Source of the DNA: Psilocybe azurescens | Taxonomy: Eukaryota; Basidiomycota; Agaricomycetes; Agaricales; Agrocybaceae | Assembly: GCA_023853785.1 (NCBI GenBank) | Contig: JAJIRX010000590.1 | Span: 1-64,000 of the forward strand | Length of the DNA: 64,000 bases | Direction of reading: 5' to 3' | Part shown: positions 45,740 to 63,963 of the stretch, in pieces | Layout: each line of letters starts with the position of its first letter | How positions within the stretch are numbered: the first letter of the stretch is position 1 | Program-made: the position numbers and the translations under genes | The notes under the pieces: model-generated | Databases searched by the model: none | What the model saw: the letters and a program-made list of their open reading frames with translations, nothing else | Told to the model about the DNA's origin: nothing

Positions 45740-47320
45740 CCCCGCGTGGACTCTGGCACCAATCTCGCGCGAGGAAAATAACTGGACTCCTCGCACATTG
45801 AGCAGACGCCGGAAAGGTCGATTGAACATGATCACCTTTCTGAATCCCGAGAAGTTGGTGGTGGCAGCGAATCAAGCCACCAATCCAACATCAATCGATT
45901 GCCGTTCGAAGTTATTGCCTATATGTTCGAATTCTATGTGCCAGGGGGAACTTGATGACAGGGTTCAATCCCGCTCAAAAATCCCTTTACACTTGAGGCG
46001 GTGTGTCGATGGTGGCGCCACATTGCTTGGACAACTCTTCTCTGTCGACCGCACTTGTTTTCGGAGCGAGCGTATACAACGGAAAGACAGGTCCAACTTG
46101 CGATTGAATGGCTTCACCGCTCAGGGGATCTTCCTTTTTCCGTTCATCCCTACACAAATGAGATGGAAGACCTTCCTTCCTTTTAATCGACGTCATTCAC
46201 GACTCACTTGCTCGTTGTCGTCGTCTCGAACTAAGGGGATTTTCCGGCTTAGTATTTTGACGATTTTCTCGACATCGAGGACCGTCAATTCCGCAGTCCT
46301 TAAATCTCGAACCGATAGGAGTCACCACTCCATTCGATCTTGGATCAGAGGCCGCTCCCACCAAGCTCAACGTTAGTAATATCCACTTGAAATAAACTGG
46401 AGCAATCTCACCGATTTTCGGGCATCTGGACTATATGTGGATGAAGTAATCCTTGTCCTTACACTTGCGCCTCGAATGGTAAAGTATCGTCAGAATGATA
46501 TTATCTTAATGCCATCCGAAGGATACAAGCCAATTATACAAGACCTTTTTGGAGTTTAACCGTGACTCTGGACTAGGTGGTGAGGCAATTACTAGTACCT
46601 TCTTTCAAACACGACGCTTCCGAACTTGTCACATTGTCAAGTTACGACTTGTAGTTCATTCCCTACACCGGCTTTCCTAAGATTCCTCGTACGCTCCTCC
46701 TGTTCCATCCAGACACTTGACATCACATCGTTATGCATCTTAGCCGAAGATCAGATTCAGATTGTAAAGGCTCTGCCTCTAATTGTCTTATCCAATGACC
46801 CTTTCAATCGACACCTGCCTCTTGAACCCTCCTACTTATAAAGCGCTCTGCGAGGACTCTGGATGTACCAATCGTTCTATACTCCCTGGCGACGTTGTTC
46901 TACTACCATTGCTTCAATATCTTTTAATATTGACCCACCGACCGTTTCCTTGGGCGTGGTTCCCAGGATTCCGTCATCAGTCCCTGTATGACGGTGACAC
47001 GTCGCGCACAACCTTGCCAGGCCGACGACATTTGAAGTGTATAGCAATTTTTCGCTGGTCCTACTCACCGGATAACACTGGTCGCGTCGGGCCGCGGGTA
47101 TTTCCCAACTGACTTGGTCGATACTTGGGAAACGCTTTCTGAGCTCATAGAACTGGAAACAAATGTGGAAACCCCAGTAGATATCGAGGCTAGAGTTAGT
47201 ACAGGAGGTTAGGACTATGGTGATCTGTTTGCGCTGTCATATAAAAAACTGGAAGTTAGTGTCGGAGCCGCGCCTGATCATATTCGAAAGTCCTTCGAAA
47301 GGTGGACTTTCGAGAGTGTT
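45740..47320 (+). pseudogene. F-box/LRR-family gene, heavily decayed
   Basis: Fragments in several frames line up with the family: SSHIEQ-like start near 45795, INRLPFEVIAYMFEFY near 45890-45940, the TWRHIAW equivalent near 46010, WSNLTDFRASGLYVDEV near 46398, SSCSIQTLDITSLCILAED near 46690, PFPWAWFPGFRHQSLYDGDT near 46945-47005, and TWETLSELIELET near 47125. Stops and indels are numerous. Its 3' flank matches that of the locus at 50793. Confidence 0.75.
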
Positions 47321-47329
47321 CCCTCGTCC

Positions 47330-47610
47330 ACTAAATTTCAACCAGAAACTAGCCAAAAACTGATAGTCAATTCAAAAATTTATTTATTTATTCAACCTTA
47401 TTTCGCTCTACAAAATCTAGCAAAACCTACCATTGCGACATCAGAATTGGAATTGCGAGAGTAGGTACTTACAATATCTTCTCTAGCACGAAAGCGCGAC
47501 TCGCAAGAGTCATATAAAAATGCCGAGGAACGTAAACTGTCGCACTCCGAAGACCCAGATGGAAAGTGGGGTTAACATGACCTGTAGATAACTGCAAGCT
47601 TCGATCTTCA
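47330..47610. repeat. Shared 3' flank of F-box relics (partner about 52440-52700)
   Basis: Both flanks contain AAATTTCAACC, a TTATTTATTCAAC block, GCGACAT.AGAATTGGAA.TGCGAGAG and CTCCGAAGAC.CAGATGGAAAG in the same order. They probably represent an old duplication of a gene with its 3' region. Confidence 0.8.
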
Positions 47611-48205
47611 CGAGACATGCCATTAGACTTGTTCTTATATCATCACATTTTCCTTTACCACAGGGCTTCTTCATCACATGGAGGGTCTTCGACGAGCTGA
47701 CTGATACTGGGACTCTTACAAAAAGGGTAATGTGCTAACAATCAAGTTCCTGTACTTAAGGCGGCCGATCTTTCAACTTCCATCCACTGATTCATTTTGC
47801 TGATTGAAATCTTTCAACTTTGCTGCTATCTGACCGGTGTTGTTTACAAAACACTGCTAAACCTCAATTACGGAATGATTATACGACTATAATTGAACCT
47901 CCAGACAATCTCCATACTGAATTAATCAGACCATAGTAGATTCGCATGATAAATGATGTTCGCATTCCTAATTTTGGAATTTTTCTATAGTCCCCTTTGC
48001 TTCTGAGCGCCAAGCTGCTGATATTTTGTTGCCAGCCAGATGGAACGTTTGACACTCATTGTTATCATCACAGTGGTAGCCAGATGTATAGCTCACCATG
48101 AGTACCTATAAAGCAGGGGAATAATTGACAGATTAGAACCCCAGAGAGAACTTCTATGCCCCCTACGCCACACCTTCTCCAGCAGTCGATAAGAAGATCA
48201 ACCAA
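47611..48205. promoter_or_regulatory. Spacer and lipase promoter
   Basis: No gene. TATAAAG at about 48107-48113 lies about 95 bp before the lipase ATG and is the probable TATA box. Confidence 0.45.
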
Positions 48206-49879
48206 ATGTTGTCGACAAGCTTCATCACCTCTGCGCTTCTTTCGTCCCTGTCATATGTCGCAGCCGCACCGGCCCTGGTCGAGCTATCTGCACGGCAGAG
48301 TATCACAGCTCTCACGGCGGCACAAATATCCGTGTTCAAGCCTTTCACTCACTTTGCGAGCACTGCATACTGCCAACCCAGCACGACAATAAACTGGTCC
48401 TGTGGAGGTGTGTGAAACCTCTCCATAGATGTCGATAGAAGTTCTAAATGAGTACATGCACATATCTAGCGAATTGTGCTGCAAATCGCGACTTCATACC
48501 TAAAGCTTCGGGAGGCGATGGGTCATCAGTTCAGTTTTGTAAGTTGACGCGAGGATTCGTCGACTGCGAATAGAAACTTAAATACTTGTCCAGGGTATGT
48601 TGGATTTTCATCATCACAAAGCTTCTGTGATAGTCGGACATCAAGGAACGGACTTTTCCAAGATGTGAGTCACGGACAAAAGTCCAATTGTTTCTAAAGG
48701 ACTTCACTTGTTGTTGACATGTTCCCTTTTTTTCTTTTTTCACGCGATGCGCCACACAGTGCGGCTGATGCTACAGACGCCGATGCCTTTTGGAATCTCT
48801 CGACTCCACCTTGTTCCCTGGCATCAGTTCGTCCGTCAAAGCTCACAGTGGATTCGCAAATGAGCAAGCCAAGTTCGTTTCACATCCCTTACCGTGAACT
48901 AGGTATTTTTGGGGCTCAACAATCTCTAGGACTGCGACTAAGATCCTTGCGGCCGTTCAGTCGACTATCGCCGCGCATAAGGCCAAGAAGGTTACGGTTG
49001 TAGGACACTCGCTCGGTCAGAAGATATTTTGTGCTGCTTTGAAAATAATTTAGACTCACCCAAACTTTTTTAACCTGACATTGCAGGCGCAGCCATCGCT
49101 CTTTTGGATGGTGTTTACCTGCCTCTGCATATCAGTGGCGTGTCATTCCAAGTCATTGGCTACGGTATGCCTCGAGTGCGTAAAGTTTCAAGCATCCTTT
49201 CACCAGGCTTGTGCGCGAGCCTCGGTTTTATAATATGAACCGTTCTTCTGACCTTATTCCCTGTAACTGACCCGTTTTTTCCCTGCTCGTGTCAGGTCGG
49301 AAACCAAGCCTTCGCGAACTACGTCGACGCCCATCTCGCACTGACCCACATCAATAACAAGTGAGTGACATACATCGTGCATATCAGCACATCTGCAGAT
49401 GCAACGGAAACTCACGGGAGAATCCAAATTATTGTGGTTAGAGAGGACATTGCGCCCATTGTTCCAGGTACGCTGCACGCTATTTTTGCGTTCGCTCTTT
49501 CAAATAGTCAGCTAATGATAGACTGGACTAATTATGTTCGTCACAGGCAGGTTCTTGGGCTACCACCACCCATCTGGCGAAGTCCATATCATGGATAACA
49601 ATCAATGGGTCTCCTGCCCTGGTGAGCAGCCTGTCATTCGCTCTTCAGTTTTTCTTCCTTTGTTCTGTTAAACTCTTCTCTCGAGTCCGAGGAGGAGAGG
49701 TTTTATGAAATGCTTCGAATTCTGAATCTGGATCTGATGCCGTATGTCTGCCCTGCGATTCATTTATAGGTCAAGACAACTCGAGCGATAAATGCAGCAC
49801 GGGCGATGTACCAAACATCTTTGAAGGCGACAGTAGTGACCACCATGGTCCTTACGACGGTGTCACAATGGGATGCTAA
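48206..49879 (+). CDS. Secreted class-3 lipase-like hydrolase with two frame slips
   Basis: The ATG at 48206 begins MLSTSFITSALLSSLSYVAA, a signal peptide. Conserved segments across about ten exons are WSCGANCAANRDFIPKASGG, VQFWYVGFSSSQ, VIVGHQGTDFSK, ADATDADAFWNLSTP, VTVVGHSLG (nucleophile Ser, near 48990-49015), GAAIALLDGVYLPLHISGVS, VIGYGMPR, VGNQAFANYVDAHLALTHIN, EDIAPIVPGRFLGYHHPSGE (catalytic Asp) and GDSSDHHGPYDGVTMGC (His), ending TAA at 49877-49879. This is the fold of fungal extracellular triacylglycerol lipases/feruloyl esterases. The frame slips by one base near 48622 (before VIVGHQG) and again near 48812 (after NLSTP). Either the gene recently lost function or the assembly has indels; splice sites and catalytic residues look intact. 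Confidence 0.8.
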
Positions 49880-50792
49880 GCATCATCTGCTAGGTAACAG
49901 ATCCAAGTTAAAGGCAAAGGAAAAGAAAATTTTGTTTTATCCCGTGCAACGGTATTGGTGTGGAGGTCTGGCATAAGAAAGGAAGAAATCCGGCCCCCGT
50001 GTTAAGTTCTAGATCACTTTGTAAAAAATCAAAAAGAAAGATTAATTACCAACAAGTCGGGAAAGCATCATCTGTCGTGAATGCAGTGCAAGAGAGAAAA
50101 CCAGCCACATATGTGTGTGAGTAGAGAAGGCGAGATGTGGGACCCGGCGGATCGCGTTTAGGGAGATTGCCCGTGATCATAAAAGTGACGCAGTTGAACG
50201 TTTGAACAACGGCGGTTCGTGATCAAGCTTTCAAGGGTCAAGATATGCTTAAGGCTTAGCTCGGCGTAATCCTTAGACTTGCCATTCTTCCCTATTCCCC
50301 GTTGCTACCTCTTGGACCGTGGTACATATTGATAGTGTACTTATACATTCTATTAATTTAAATGAAATGACAGGATTCAAACGGGACAGGAAAGCATATT
50401 GAATTTTTTCAGAAAGATCTTATTTCCCATTACCTAAGTACAATAACTATTTATCTCGAATGCATGTGATGGAAATGGGGCGGAAGCAAGGCGGAAGGAA
50501 GATTGAAATTTCGTCGATGTTCCATCCGGGGAATCGTTTGAAAGGTAAACCGATGCATAAACCAAGGACAAAACAGAATACTATCTTTGGAATTTAAGTT
50601 GTGAATTCTACTCCGAACCCCTGGATAAACTCGCTTCAAATGATAATCTACGTTTAAGCGATGATTTCGTCCTTGAATATATGGGTCAATGCCCACAGTG
50701 ACGGAGGTTAAAATTTACTCCCAAGGTCCGAGTCCTAGTTGTTTGGTTCTTCAACAGTTCCACTAGGCACTCATACGGCAGATATTCGTCGC
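49880..50792. other. Spacer between lipase and F-box locus
   Basis: No gene recognised. AT-rich, with A-rich runs after the lipase stop. Confidence 0.45.
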
Positions 50793-52373
50793 ATGGACTC
50801 CATTAAACACGATCATCAGGCCTCGCATACTGAGGAGACGTCTGAGAGGCCAATTGAAGGCTCTCAGAAATCGGAATCTCAAGGTGGGCGTGACAAAGAA
50901 TCAAAACCCATCATCCATCGATTGCCCTTCGAGGTCATTGGCTACATGTTCAAATTCTACGTCGACGACGCAAAGGACCTTCACAAACATTCAAACGCCC
51001 CCTTTCGGCTTGGAGCCGTATGCCGAACATGGCGACATATTGCTTGGAGAACTCCTTCTCTTTGGACCTCACTCTTTTGCCGACTGGATGAAAACACAAC
51101 CGAAGGGCAGATCCAGCTTGCTGTCGAATGGCTTAGTCGCTCAGGACAGCTACCTCTCAGCATCTCCCTATACAATGCATCTCATCAAAGAAGGGAACCA
51201 TATGCTGCCATCCCTTTGATCAATGTCATCAATCAATCACTTAATCGTTGTCTCCATCTCGACCTACAGTGGTTCACTTCTTTCATGTTTTCACGATTGT
51301 CTCAAATTGGAGAGGCATCTATGCTACAGACTCTACAAGTCTATCGGCGTCCCTCAGAATACAGCTCTCCGCTTGATCTTGGCCTTCTGGTATCGCCAAC
51401 GGAGCTCAACATCAGCCATGTCCAATTGAAATCTCTTGCAATGAATTGGACCAACCTCACTCATTTCCGCACATCTAGCGTATTCGTGGATGATATGCTT
51501 CATGCCCTCACTCTTGCGCCTCAAATGACAACATTTCATCTATTTAAGGTTGTGATTCCAAGGTCGACGCGACCTGATCGCCTCAGGAAGGTTTTACATT
51601 CCCAGTTGGAAGATCTCTCTTTCGAATTATATAGCGAAGAATGCAACAACGGGGCACTCGCAGGTTTTTTTCCAGAGCACGACGTTTCCGAACCTAACAA
51701 TTTGTAAAGTTGAAACCCTTCGCAATTTCCCCACAATAGCCTTTCTGGCTTTCCTCTCTCGTTCTTCCTGTTCCATCACGGATTTTTTCTTTCAATGACG
51801 GAAGCATTTCGGGCGAAGATCTCGTTCAGATTGCACAGGCTCTGCCTTCTGTCACCACCCTTAACATATTTCGTCCCAAATCCCGTCCCCGTACCTTAGA
51901 CGGACCGTTGTCTCTGGGATATTTCTATAAATCACTCTGCCAGGACTCCAGATACCGTACGATACTTCCCGGCGAAGTAGTTTTGCTGCCTTTGCTTCCA
52001 ACGTCTTTCTATAAGGACCACCGATTCCTTTTCCTGGGAGTGGCTTTCAGGTTTTCATTTCCGGTACCAATATGACAGTAACACGCCCACAATCTCGACA
52101 TGCCGATTGGACTTGGAGTCTATCGCTATCTGTTGTCAAAGATTCATACCATATGGCACTCCTTACCTCCCACTGGTCTTGATTCATGATTGGCAAACGT
52201 TTTCTGAGCTCATAGAGCTAAACACAAAGGTCTCGCTGAACCTCGAGGTCGAACTAGAAGACAAATCCAATGCTGATCTATTTGAGCTGTCGTATAGAAG
52301 GCTGCAAATTACTCATGGAGCGGCTCCGGAGCATATCCAAGAATCCCATTTCGCCAAAAGTCAGGACACCTGA
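50793..52373 (+). pseudogene. F-box/LRR protein, frame broken at a T7 run
   Basis: The ATG at 50793 reads MDSIKHDHQASHTEETSERP, then IIHRLPFEVIGYMFKFYVDD, PFRLGAVCRTWRHIAWRTPS and leucine-rich blocks (SLNRCLHLDLQWFTSFMF; WTNLTHFRTSSVFVDDMLH). The frame stays open for about 304 codons to 51705. Near 51665-51671 a run of seven T shifts the frame; the expected FFQSTTFPNLTICKVE continues in another frame. Later parts (LYQDSRY-like near 51940; LIHDWQTFSELIELNTKVSL, SYRRLQITHGAAPEHI) end with a TGA at 52371-52373. At least two further slips occur near 51790 and 52000. Confidence 0.8.
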
Positions 52374-52376
52374 AGA

Positions 52377-53584
52377 CCTCTGTCATATTAGTGGGATTGA
52401 ATATTGATGTAAGTCTTATCCTTATAAATCCAAACTTATATAATGTAACACTAAATTTCAACCGCAAACTAATAGTATATACAAAGTTATGTTATTTATT
52501 CAACGTGATTCCGGTGTTTGACGTACGATACTCTCAACAAAAACTACCATGGCGACATTAGAATTGGAACTGCGAGAGGAGGTATTTATATCCAATACCC
52601 TCTCTAGAACAAAAGCGCGACAAGAGTCACTATAAAATATCGAGGAACCTATGTCGTACTCCGAAGACTCAGATGGAAAGTGGGGGCGGCATGACACGTA
52701 GGTAAATGCAACTCTCAATGTACGCTGTAAAGCCTCCAAACTTGTAAAGTCGTCATAGAGAGAGAAAATATCGGAGACTGATGAAGCGGGTTGGTTACAA
52801 CTGAGCCTTTGACTGCAAGGAATGGAACATCGTGGACTTAGCCTTTATCAATGATAAACATAAATTCAATAAGACTTAGTTCTCTCTTTGATTTGTTTTG
52901 CGAGTTAGATTAAGCTGAACAGACATTCTGTTTCAAACTTCTATGTACGAGTAAGGTAAGATAAGGAAGGGTGCTTCGTTATATTTAATTGGGCTTCTTT
53001 TGTTTCTGTTCAAAAAAAAAGGAGTGTAAGTGCAGGCTATACAAGGCCATACATAAGTTGTGCACGAAAGATTCTTTTCCGACAGTCAAGAGACTATTAA
53101 GTTAGAGCAGAAGAAAAAAAAAAAAGAAATAGAGGGAGAGGACGAGGACGAGGAGCAATCTAAGATTCAACGAAAGCAAGTATGCAAATATGAGAAAACG
53201 TTTTTATCAAGGAAACGAGGACGACCATAGAACGTAAAGACAGAGTTCTGGGACTTGACCGGAAGAGAGAAAACATATGTATAGATAAAAAAGGAGAAAA
53301 TAGGGAATGTGAAAGCCATTATAAAAAACAGTCTGGCAAGAAGGAACAAAAGCAGAAAAGATGAGCGACGATGAGCGGATAGAAAGTGTCGACAGTGGAC
53401 CGAGTAAAAATAACGAAATTCCTTAGAATGAATTTGTTTGTTTCGAGCAATGAGATTTAGATTCACGAAGGAAAAAAAAAAAGAAAGGGAAGGAAAAAGA
53501 AAAGAAAAGAGGTTCCGTTCATGATGTCTGGCGCGGGGGAAGAGAACAGCGAGAAGACTTTCTCGGCACCGTTCTTGTACTTCT
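52377..53584. other. Convergent spacer, F-box 3' flank and kinase 3' UTR
   Basis: Bases 52440-52700 match the flank at 47330-47610. A-rich tracts near 53020, 53115 and 53475 probably lie in the 3' UTR of the minus-strand kinase or just beyond. No gene seen. Confidence 0.5.
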
Positions 53585-58817
<5,233 letters not shown>

Positions 58818-59500
58818 GTTGTTGTGGTTGTTGTTGTTGTTGTCAAAGGGAGGTGGTGGTGGTAGTCGATTATGGGATTGGTAGGCGTGTTATATCGGTT
58901 CGAGATCTCGTAAAGGTAAAGTTGAGCGCCCTCCGCGGTAGCTATCCTGTCCTATTACGTTCAATGTGTCCTGCTGTCCTCGCACGTTTCGTAGCTGAGC
59001 TGTTTGCTGCGCGCGTGTTCGCTTTATGTTCTGCGCGACGAATGCAACTTTCGAGGGGTGTCGTCGTCGAAAACAGCAGATGCGATAAGTTGGGTTGGGA
59101 CCGCCCTTGGCACACGCACACGATGATGTCTTTCTCTTTCTGTCGAGAGCTCTTAGCTGTCAGAGCCTAGTGTCCGAATGTGTCGGACAAATTGAGTGCG
59201 TTGCGTCGACAAAGGATGAATAGTCGAAGAGCGAGCGTAGTTGGTTGGTTTGGTTGGTTGGGGAAGCTGTGTGTGTTGGACTTTGTGCAGGCCACGAGGT
59301 TCGGTCAACGATGATTCGAATTCTGGGAATCTGCCTCGAGGCCGAAGAATCCGAATCAGGAGGGCTTTGCCTTGAGCAATGGATCTGTCTGGGTCTCGTG
59401 CGTTGTGTGTGTTGTGTGTGTGTGGATGGATGGATGGATGGATTGTGATAAAGGAGTGTAAGTGGGCAAGTCAAGTAAAATGCTGATAATAAGGAGTGTA
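58818..59500. promoter_or_regulatory. Upstream region of the PX-AGC kinase with simple repeats
   Basis: It contains GTTGTT repeats directly upstream of the start codon (58817-58850), a TTGG repeat at 59241-59263 and TG/GGAT repeats at 59401-59444. No ORF of interest. The first part is likely 5' UTR and promoter. Confidence 0.45.
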
Positions 59501-59639
59501 GTGTAAGAAAATGGCAGGCTCGCTATGTAATCAAATCAGAACAAATGCGACAAATGATGCTGTCACACTTGCACACACAACAACAACCCAGCAAATCACC
59601 ATCGTCAATCGGCAGCTCTTGCACACCTCTTGTGCTATC

Positions 59640-60830
59640 GCATGAATGAATATTACCTACTCTCAGATTCGATATCTTATCGCAGATAAGTCCCAACATA
59701 GTGTATGTGGAGACAATGAGTCATGAATAGATAGGCTTTGGCACCTCCCCAAACGTCTTGCTGCGCTGCGGTACAGCCCTCCCCAAGTGCTCCTTCTCCT
59801 TCTCCTCCTCTTCTGCGCTCTACCTAGTATATACATATTGATAACGCGATAAAAACCCTCCCCACCCGAGTCTTTTGTCCATCAGTCCAGAAGGTGACAG
59901 ACTTAGAGCCCCTTCCGCACACGGCTGCATAGCGGATGCCCGTCCTGTATCAGGCACAGTGCTGCACAGTGCACTACAGCTAGATGATCAGACCCGCACC
60001 AGAATATCTTATCGTGATCGTGATCATGATCATCATTTCGTTTTTTGAATCAGTTTATTAACGTGCAAGAAACGGTCGAAGCGCAAAGACACTCCGAGAT
60101 CATCATTTGCCAGGCCAGTTTTCCAGATCTCAAGTAAATTTAGCTGAACTCGGGGTGGCGCGGTACAGTAAAAGACCTCAGGCCTCAGGCCTCAGCACTC
60201 AGTGCCCATCAGTGCAATCTTCCAGGTTCCTACAGCTAATCCTCGCCAATGCAACGCCTTGTCCAATTCACCGCCACCTATCTCATCGCGTCATGTATGA
60301 TCATCTGGCCCGCCGCCCATATGGATAACTGTAATCGTAGCTGTATGTAGCCATGGAGCAAGTCAAACAAATTAAACCTTTCGGACATTAAAAGCTTCCA
60401 CACGCTGGCCAGCCAGCCGGGCGGGCGGGCGCCCGGCTGATCACCGGCGGAGGACTGACCACTGGGGCTCGATTCCGAGTCAGAAAAACAGCGCTCTGGC
60501 AAATGGTTATGGTTATGGTTACCGACACAATTTAAAAGGTTTCAAAGTTTCAAAACCAAAAACGTAAGTTAGCAACTGTAACGAAAACACGGGACATCCG
60601 AAGTCATGCATGCCTGCATGCCTGCACGACGCGCTTTGGCCGGATCGAATGCGAGCTTTTTCGTTCCCCAACGAAATCCCGTGCGTGCGGGCAACCGCGC
60701 AAATTACTTAAATAGAAGTCTGTTGGGAGCCCGAGCCTGAGAAACGGAACGACGGGGCTATTTCGAGCCTGAGCTCGCGCTCGAACGTTTGAACGTTAAC
60801 TGTCGAATTTGAACGTTACAAGCTATCTAT
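59640..60830. repeat. Duplicated non-coding block, copy 1 (partner about 61680-63160)
   Basis: Shared blocks in the same order: ACCTACTCTCAGATT, CAGATAAGTCC, GTGGAGACAATGAG, GCTCTCCTTCTC-type tract, CGTGATCGTGATCATCA, CATCGCGTCATG, GGAGCAAGTCAAACAA, CGTGCGGGCAAACGCGCA-type, and GAGCCTGAGAAACG. Spacing differs, so it is an old, diverged duplication. No coding content recognised. Confidence 0.7.
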
Positions 60831-61679
60831 GTACATAGATAGAAGACAGTCTCTCGAAATTTTCATTTTCATTTCCGATCTCTCGGAGCGGAACGGGGAG
60901 GACCAGGTCGTCGGGACCTCACCGCGAACCACTGTCCCAGTTATTGTTATCCAACCCATGCTCTCACTCTCACTCAACTTCTCACAGTAAATAAAAATCC
61001 GATTCAGAATCACACTCCTTTTGAACCTTGATTGCCTTTACTTGCAGCGCTCTAGGACACGATGAATATGACCGGATTGGCCGTGTCCATCATCATCATC
61101 ATCATCATGATTGGCACGGGGACTCGGACTCGGACTTCAATTGCTTCTGAACGTAAGCTCGCGTCGAATAACCGACAAACGCTACGCCAGTTGAAACCCA
61201 ATACAGCGGGCGGTCTTAAGTGCGTACAGCATGGGGCTGTGTTCTCTCATACTAATACATAATCCAAATAGCGGTCTTTCTGCAGGCTCGGGTGCTCCGT
61301 TCATTAAACCGTGAGTCCTGGGCGACCCGACCCGACCCTAGTTAGTTCCAGCTACTGGTGCCGAAATAAAATTTAAGCCTCCTCAGTCGGAAATCATCAT
61401 TAAATGAATTTTGTCAAGAAGATTGAGACACCTTTCTTATGGTTCTATTACACTCATAGATGCTGTTAAGTAGTACGCAATATGTACCTGTGGGATTTGC
61501 GCCGGGCCGCAACGCCGCAGACGCGCACAAGACCATGCGCTAGCCAAGCGCGCACGTGCACCCATTTTTGACTTAACATTTTACTAAGTTCTCTAAGTAA
61601 CGGAAACAAGTGTGATGCGACCATTTGCAGAGTTGAGGGCATCAAACAGCCACACATCCTGCACATCCGGACCTTTATG
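60831..61679. other. Spacer between the duplicated blocks
   Basis: Contains a CAT microsatellite (about 61090-61110). A short frame over it encodes an Ile run and is not a credible gene. Nothing else recognised. Confidence 0.4.
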
Positions 61680-63160
61680 AGTGAATACCTACTCTCAGAT
61701 TTAATATCTTACCAACACAGATAAGTCCTGTAAGTATGTGGAGACAATGAGCCACTTTACATGTTGCCGATACCAGATTCTAGATATGCTCTTGATCTCC
61801 CCAAAAGTCTTACTGTGCTGCAGTGCAGCGCAGAGCTCTCCTTCTCGTCTCCTTCTACCTACTTTATATATATCTATAACACCATCAAACTCTCTCTAGG
61901 CATCAGGAATTTAATTCCCACTCTTCCGGCTGTCCGAGTCTGGATCAGAACCCTACCGTACACAGCTACATTACCATAACCGTAACGGGCACCCGTTCTG
62001 TATCTGATCGTGATCGTGATCATCAGCATTCGCCTAGTCTCGGGTTTCCTGCTGTAGATCTTTTACTTGGTCGAACGGTCTCGAATTCCGAGCCTTGACG
62101 GTAAAAGCAGGCGCGCGTCCGGTTCCACCGACAGTCTGGCACGGTAATAAAATAAAAACCCCGCCGACACGCCTATCCCCATCCCCATCGCTTCCGCCCG
62201 ACGCCACAATATGTAATGCAATGGCAAACCCATCGCGTCATGCACGATGCCTTCAAAGTTCAACATCATTGGCCCACCCTCGCATATAATAATGCAGCCA
62301 ATCCACTGGCATGGAGGCTGACGGAGCAAGTCAAACAACCTTCGCCAAAATCCCACACGCCCTATGTACATGTGTGTCTGAATCCGAGTCAATGGCAATC
62401 GCCAAGGGCAAGCACACACCGGCGGCAGCGCGGAGTGTTCCCTCTGAATCCAAAATAGCGCTCAGGTTGTTACCGCATGCATACTTACATAAGTACGTGC
62501 CATCGCTACCAGCCCGCACAAAATCCGGCAAACCGTGCCTTCAAAGTACGAAGGTCCGGAATCGATAATCCCCAAAGAAAACCGTGCGGCGTACGGGCCG
62601 ACACGTGCAGGCAAACGCGCAGATTAAACAGGACTCAGGACTCAGGACTCTCAGGAGCCTGATTTTGGCAATTTCTATCCAGATCGGAATATCTGGGTTC
62701 GAAGTGCGAACATGCAGATTAGTCGAGTTTGTTTAATACCAATTACGCAAGTCCAATGCATTTCGAAAGCCCGGCATCACCAGCAAACAAAGCGCTGGGC
62801 CCGCATTCAGCCGCTGGTGAAGGGCACGACCTTTTCGTCCCTCACGGTTGAGCCGTTCAGAGATTAGCTAGTTAGTTTTTCACCATTAGCTATTAGCCCG
62901 CTAGCTACAGAATTATCCAGCTCACTGGTGTATTCTCACTGATTCTTTTAGGGTGGTTTGTTACTGTATTTGAGTCATGACAGCCAGACACGAGACCAAG
63001 ATCTTCCCTAGTTATCTTTTGCTGTGCTTGAACTTGCCCTGTTCAAGGCTAAGAAAGCATTGGATAGGACTCAGGACTCAAAAGCCTGAGAAACGATGGG
63101 TTATTTCAAGCTCAAACTTGTGCTCAAGCTTGAATATTAACTGTCAACCAAGTTGCATAT
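61680..63160. repeat. Duplicated non-coding block, copy 2 (partner 59640-60830)
   Basis: Collinear with copy 1 as described there. It additionally contains repeated GGACTCA units (CAGGACTCAGGACTCAGGACT near 62630-62650; again near 63065-63080). Confidence 0.7.
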
Positions 63161-63205
63161 TCTAAGACACCCTCCCTATAAATGTACTTTGTATCATATC
63201 ATATA

Positions 63206-63963
63206 CTACAGTGTAACAACAGGATGTGCCTCACTAGCTCTAATCTGGAGGCACAGGCATGTTCCCAGCTCCATGAGCTCAGAGAACATTTCCGAGCTAT
63301 TGATCAAGTCTGCCGGGAGATACCTGGGATTTTCAGCGCTTGTGGAGTTGACACCCAGAACACCGTAATGCGGTTTGTAGCCCAAACAATAAATTGAGAT
63401 AAATTCCAAATGTAGTCGGCCTGGCAAGATTGTGTACGTGTCACCGTCATACAGAGACTGATGACGGAATCCTGGGAGCCACGCCCAAGGAAACGGTAGG
63501 TGGGTCGATATTGAAAGACATTGAAGCAATGGCAGTAGAACAACCTCGCCAGGGAGTATAGGACGATTGGTATATCTAGAGTCTCGCAGAGCGCTTGACA
63601 GAAGGGATCAAGAGGCGGCTGTCTGTAATCATTGAAAGAGAAATTGGATAAGATAAGGGTGGTAATTGAGGGCAGAGCTTTTACAGTCTGGATCAAATCT
63701 TCAGTTGGAATGCATGTCGACATGATTCCAAGTGTTTGGATGGAACAGGAGGAGCGAGCAAGAAATCCTAGGAAAGCTGGCGTGGGGAATAATTCAGGAG
63801 TTGAAACTTGACAATGCGACAAGTTCGGAAACGTCATGTTTTGAAAGAATTCAGGCTCGTCATCGTAAAACTGCAAAAAAGGTCTTCCAGCTGGGATTGC
63901 AAAATCAGCTTGTATCCTTTGGACAGTATTGAGATTCTTGGCCGAATAAATTTCTGATGACAC
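63206..63963 (-). pseudogene. F-box/LRR-family C-terminal part, frameshifted, runs to the window edge
   Basis: Minus-strand frames encode FFQNMTFPNLSHCQVSTPEL, FLARSSCSIQTLGIMSTCIP, VKALPSITTLILSNFSFND, PLDPFCQALCE, then after a one-base slip near 63585 LLQCLSISTHLPFPWAWLPG, RHQSLYDGDTYTILPGR and SEMFSELMELG. This is the same family as the array at 36-45 kb. The N-terminal F-box half would lie beyond base 64000. Confidence 0.75.

Noticed and set aside
61062..61262. Short frame starting MNMTGLAVS with an Ile run
   Set aside because: It is produced by a CAT microsatellite and lies between non-coding duplicated blocks.
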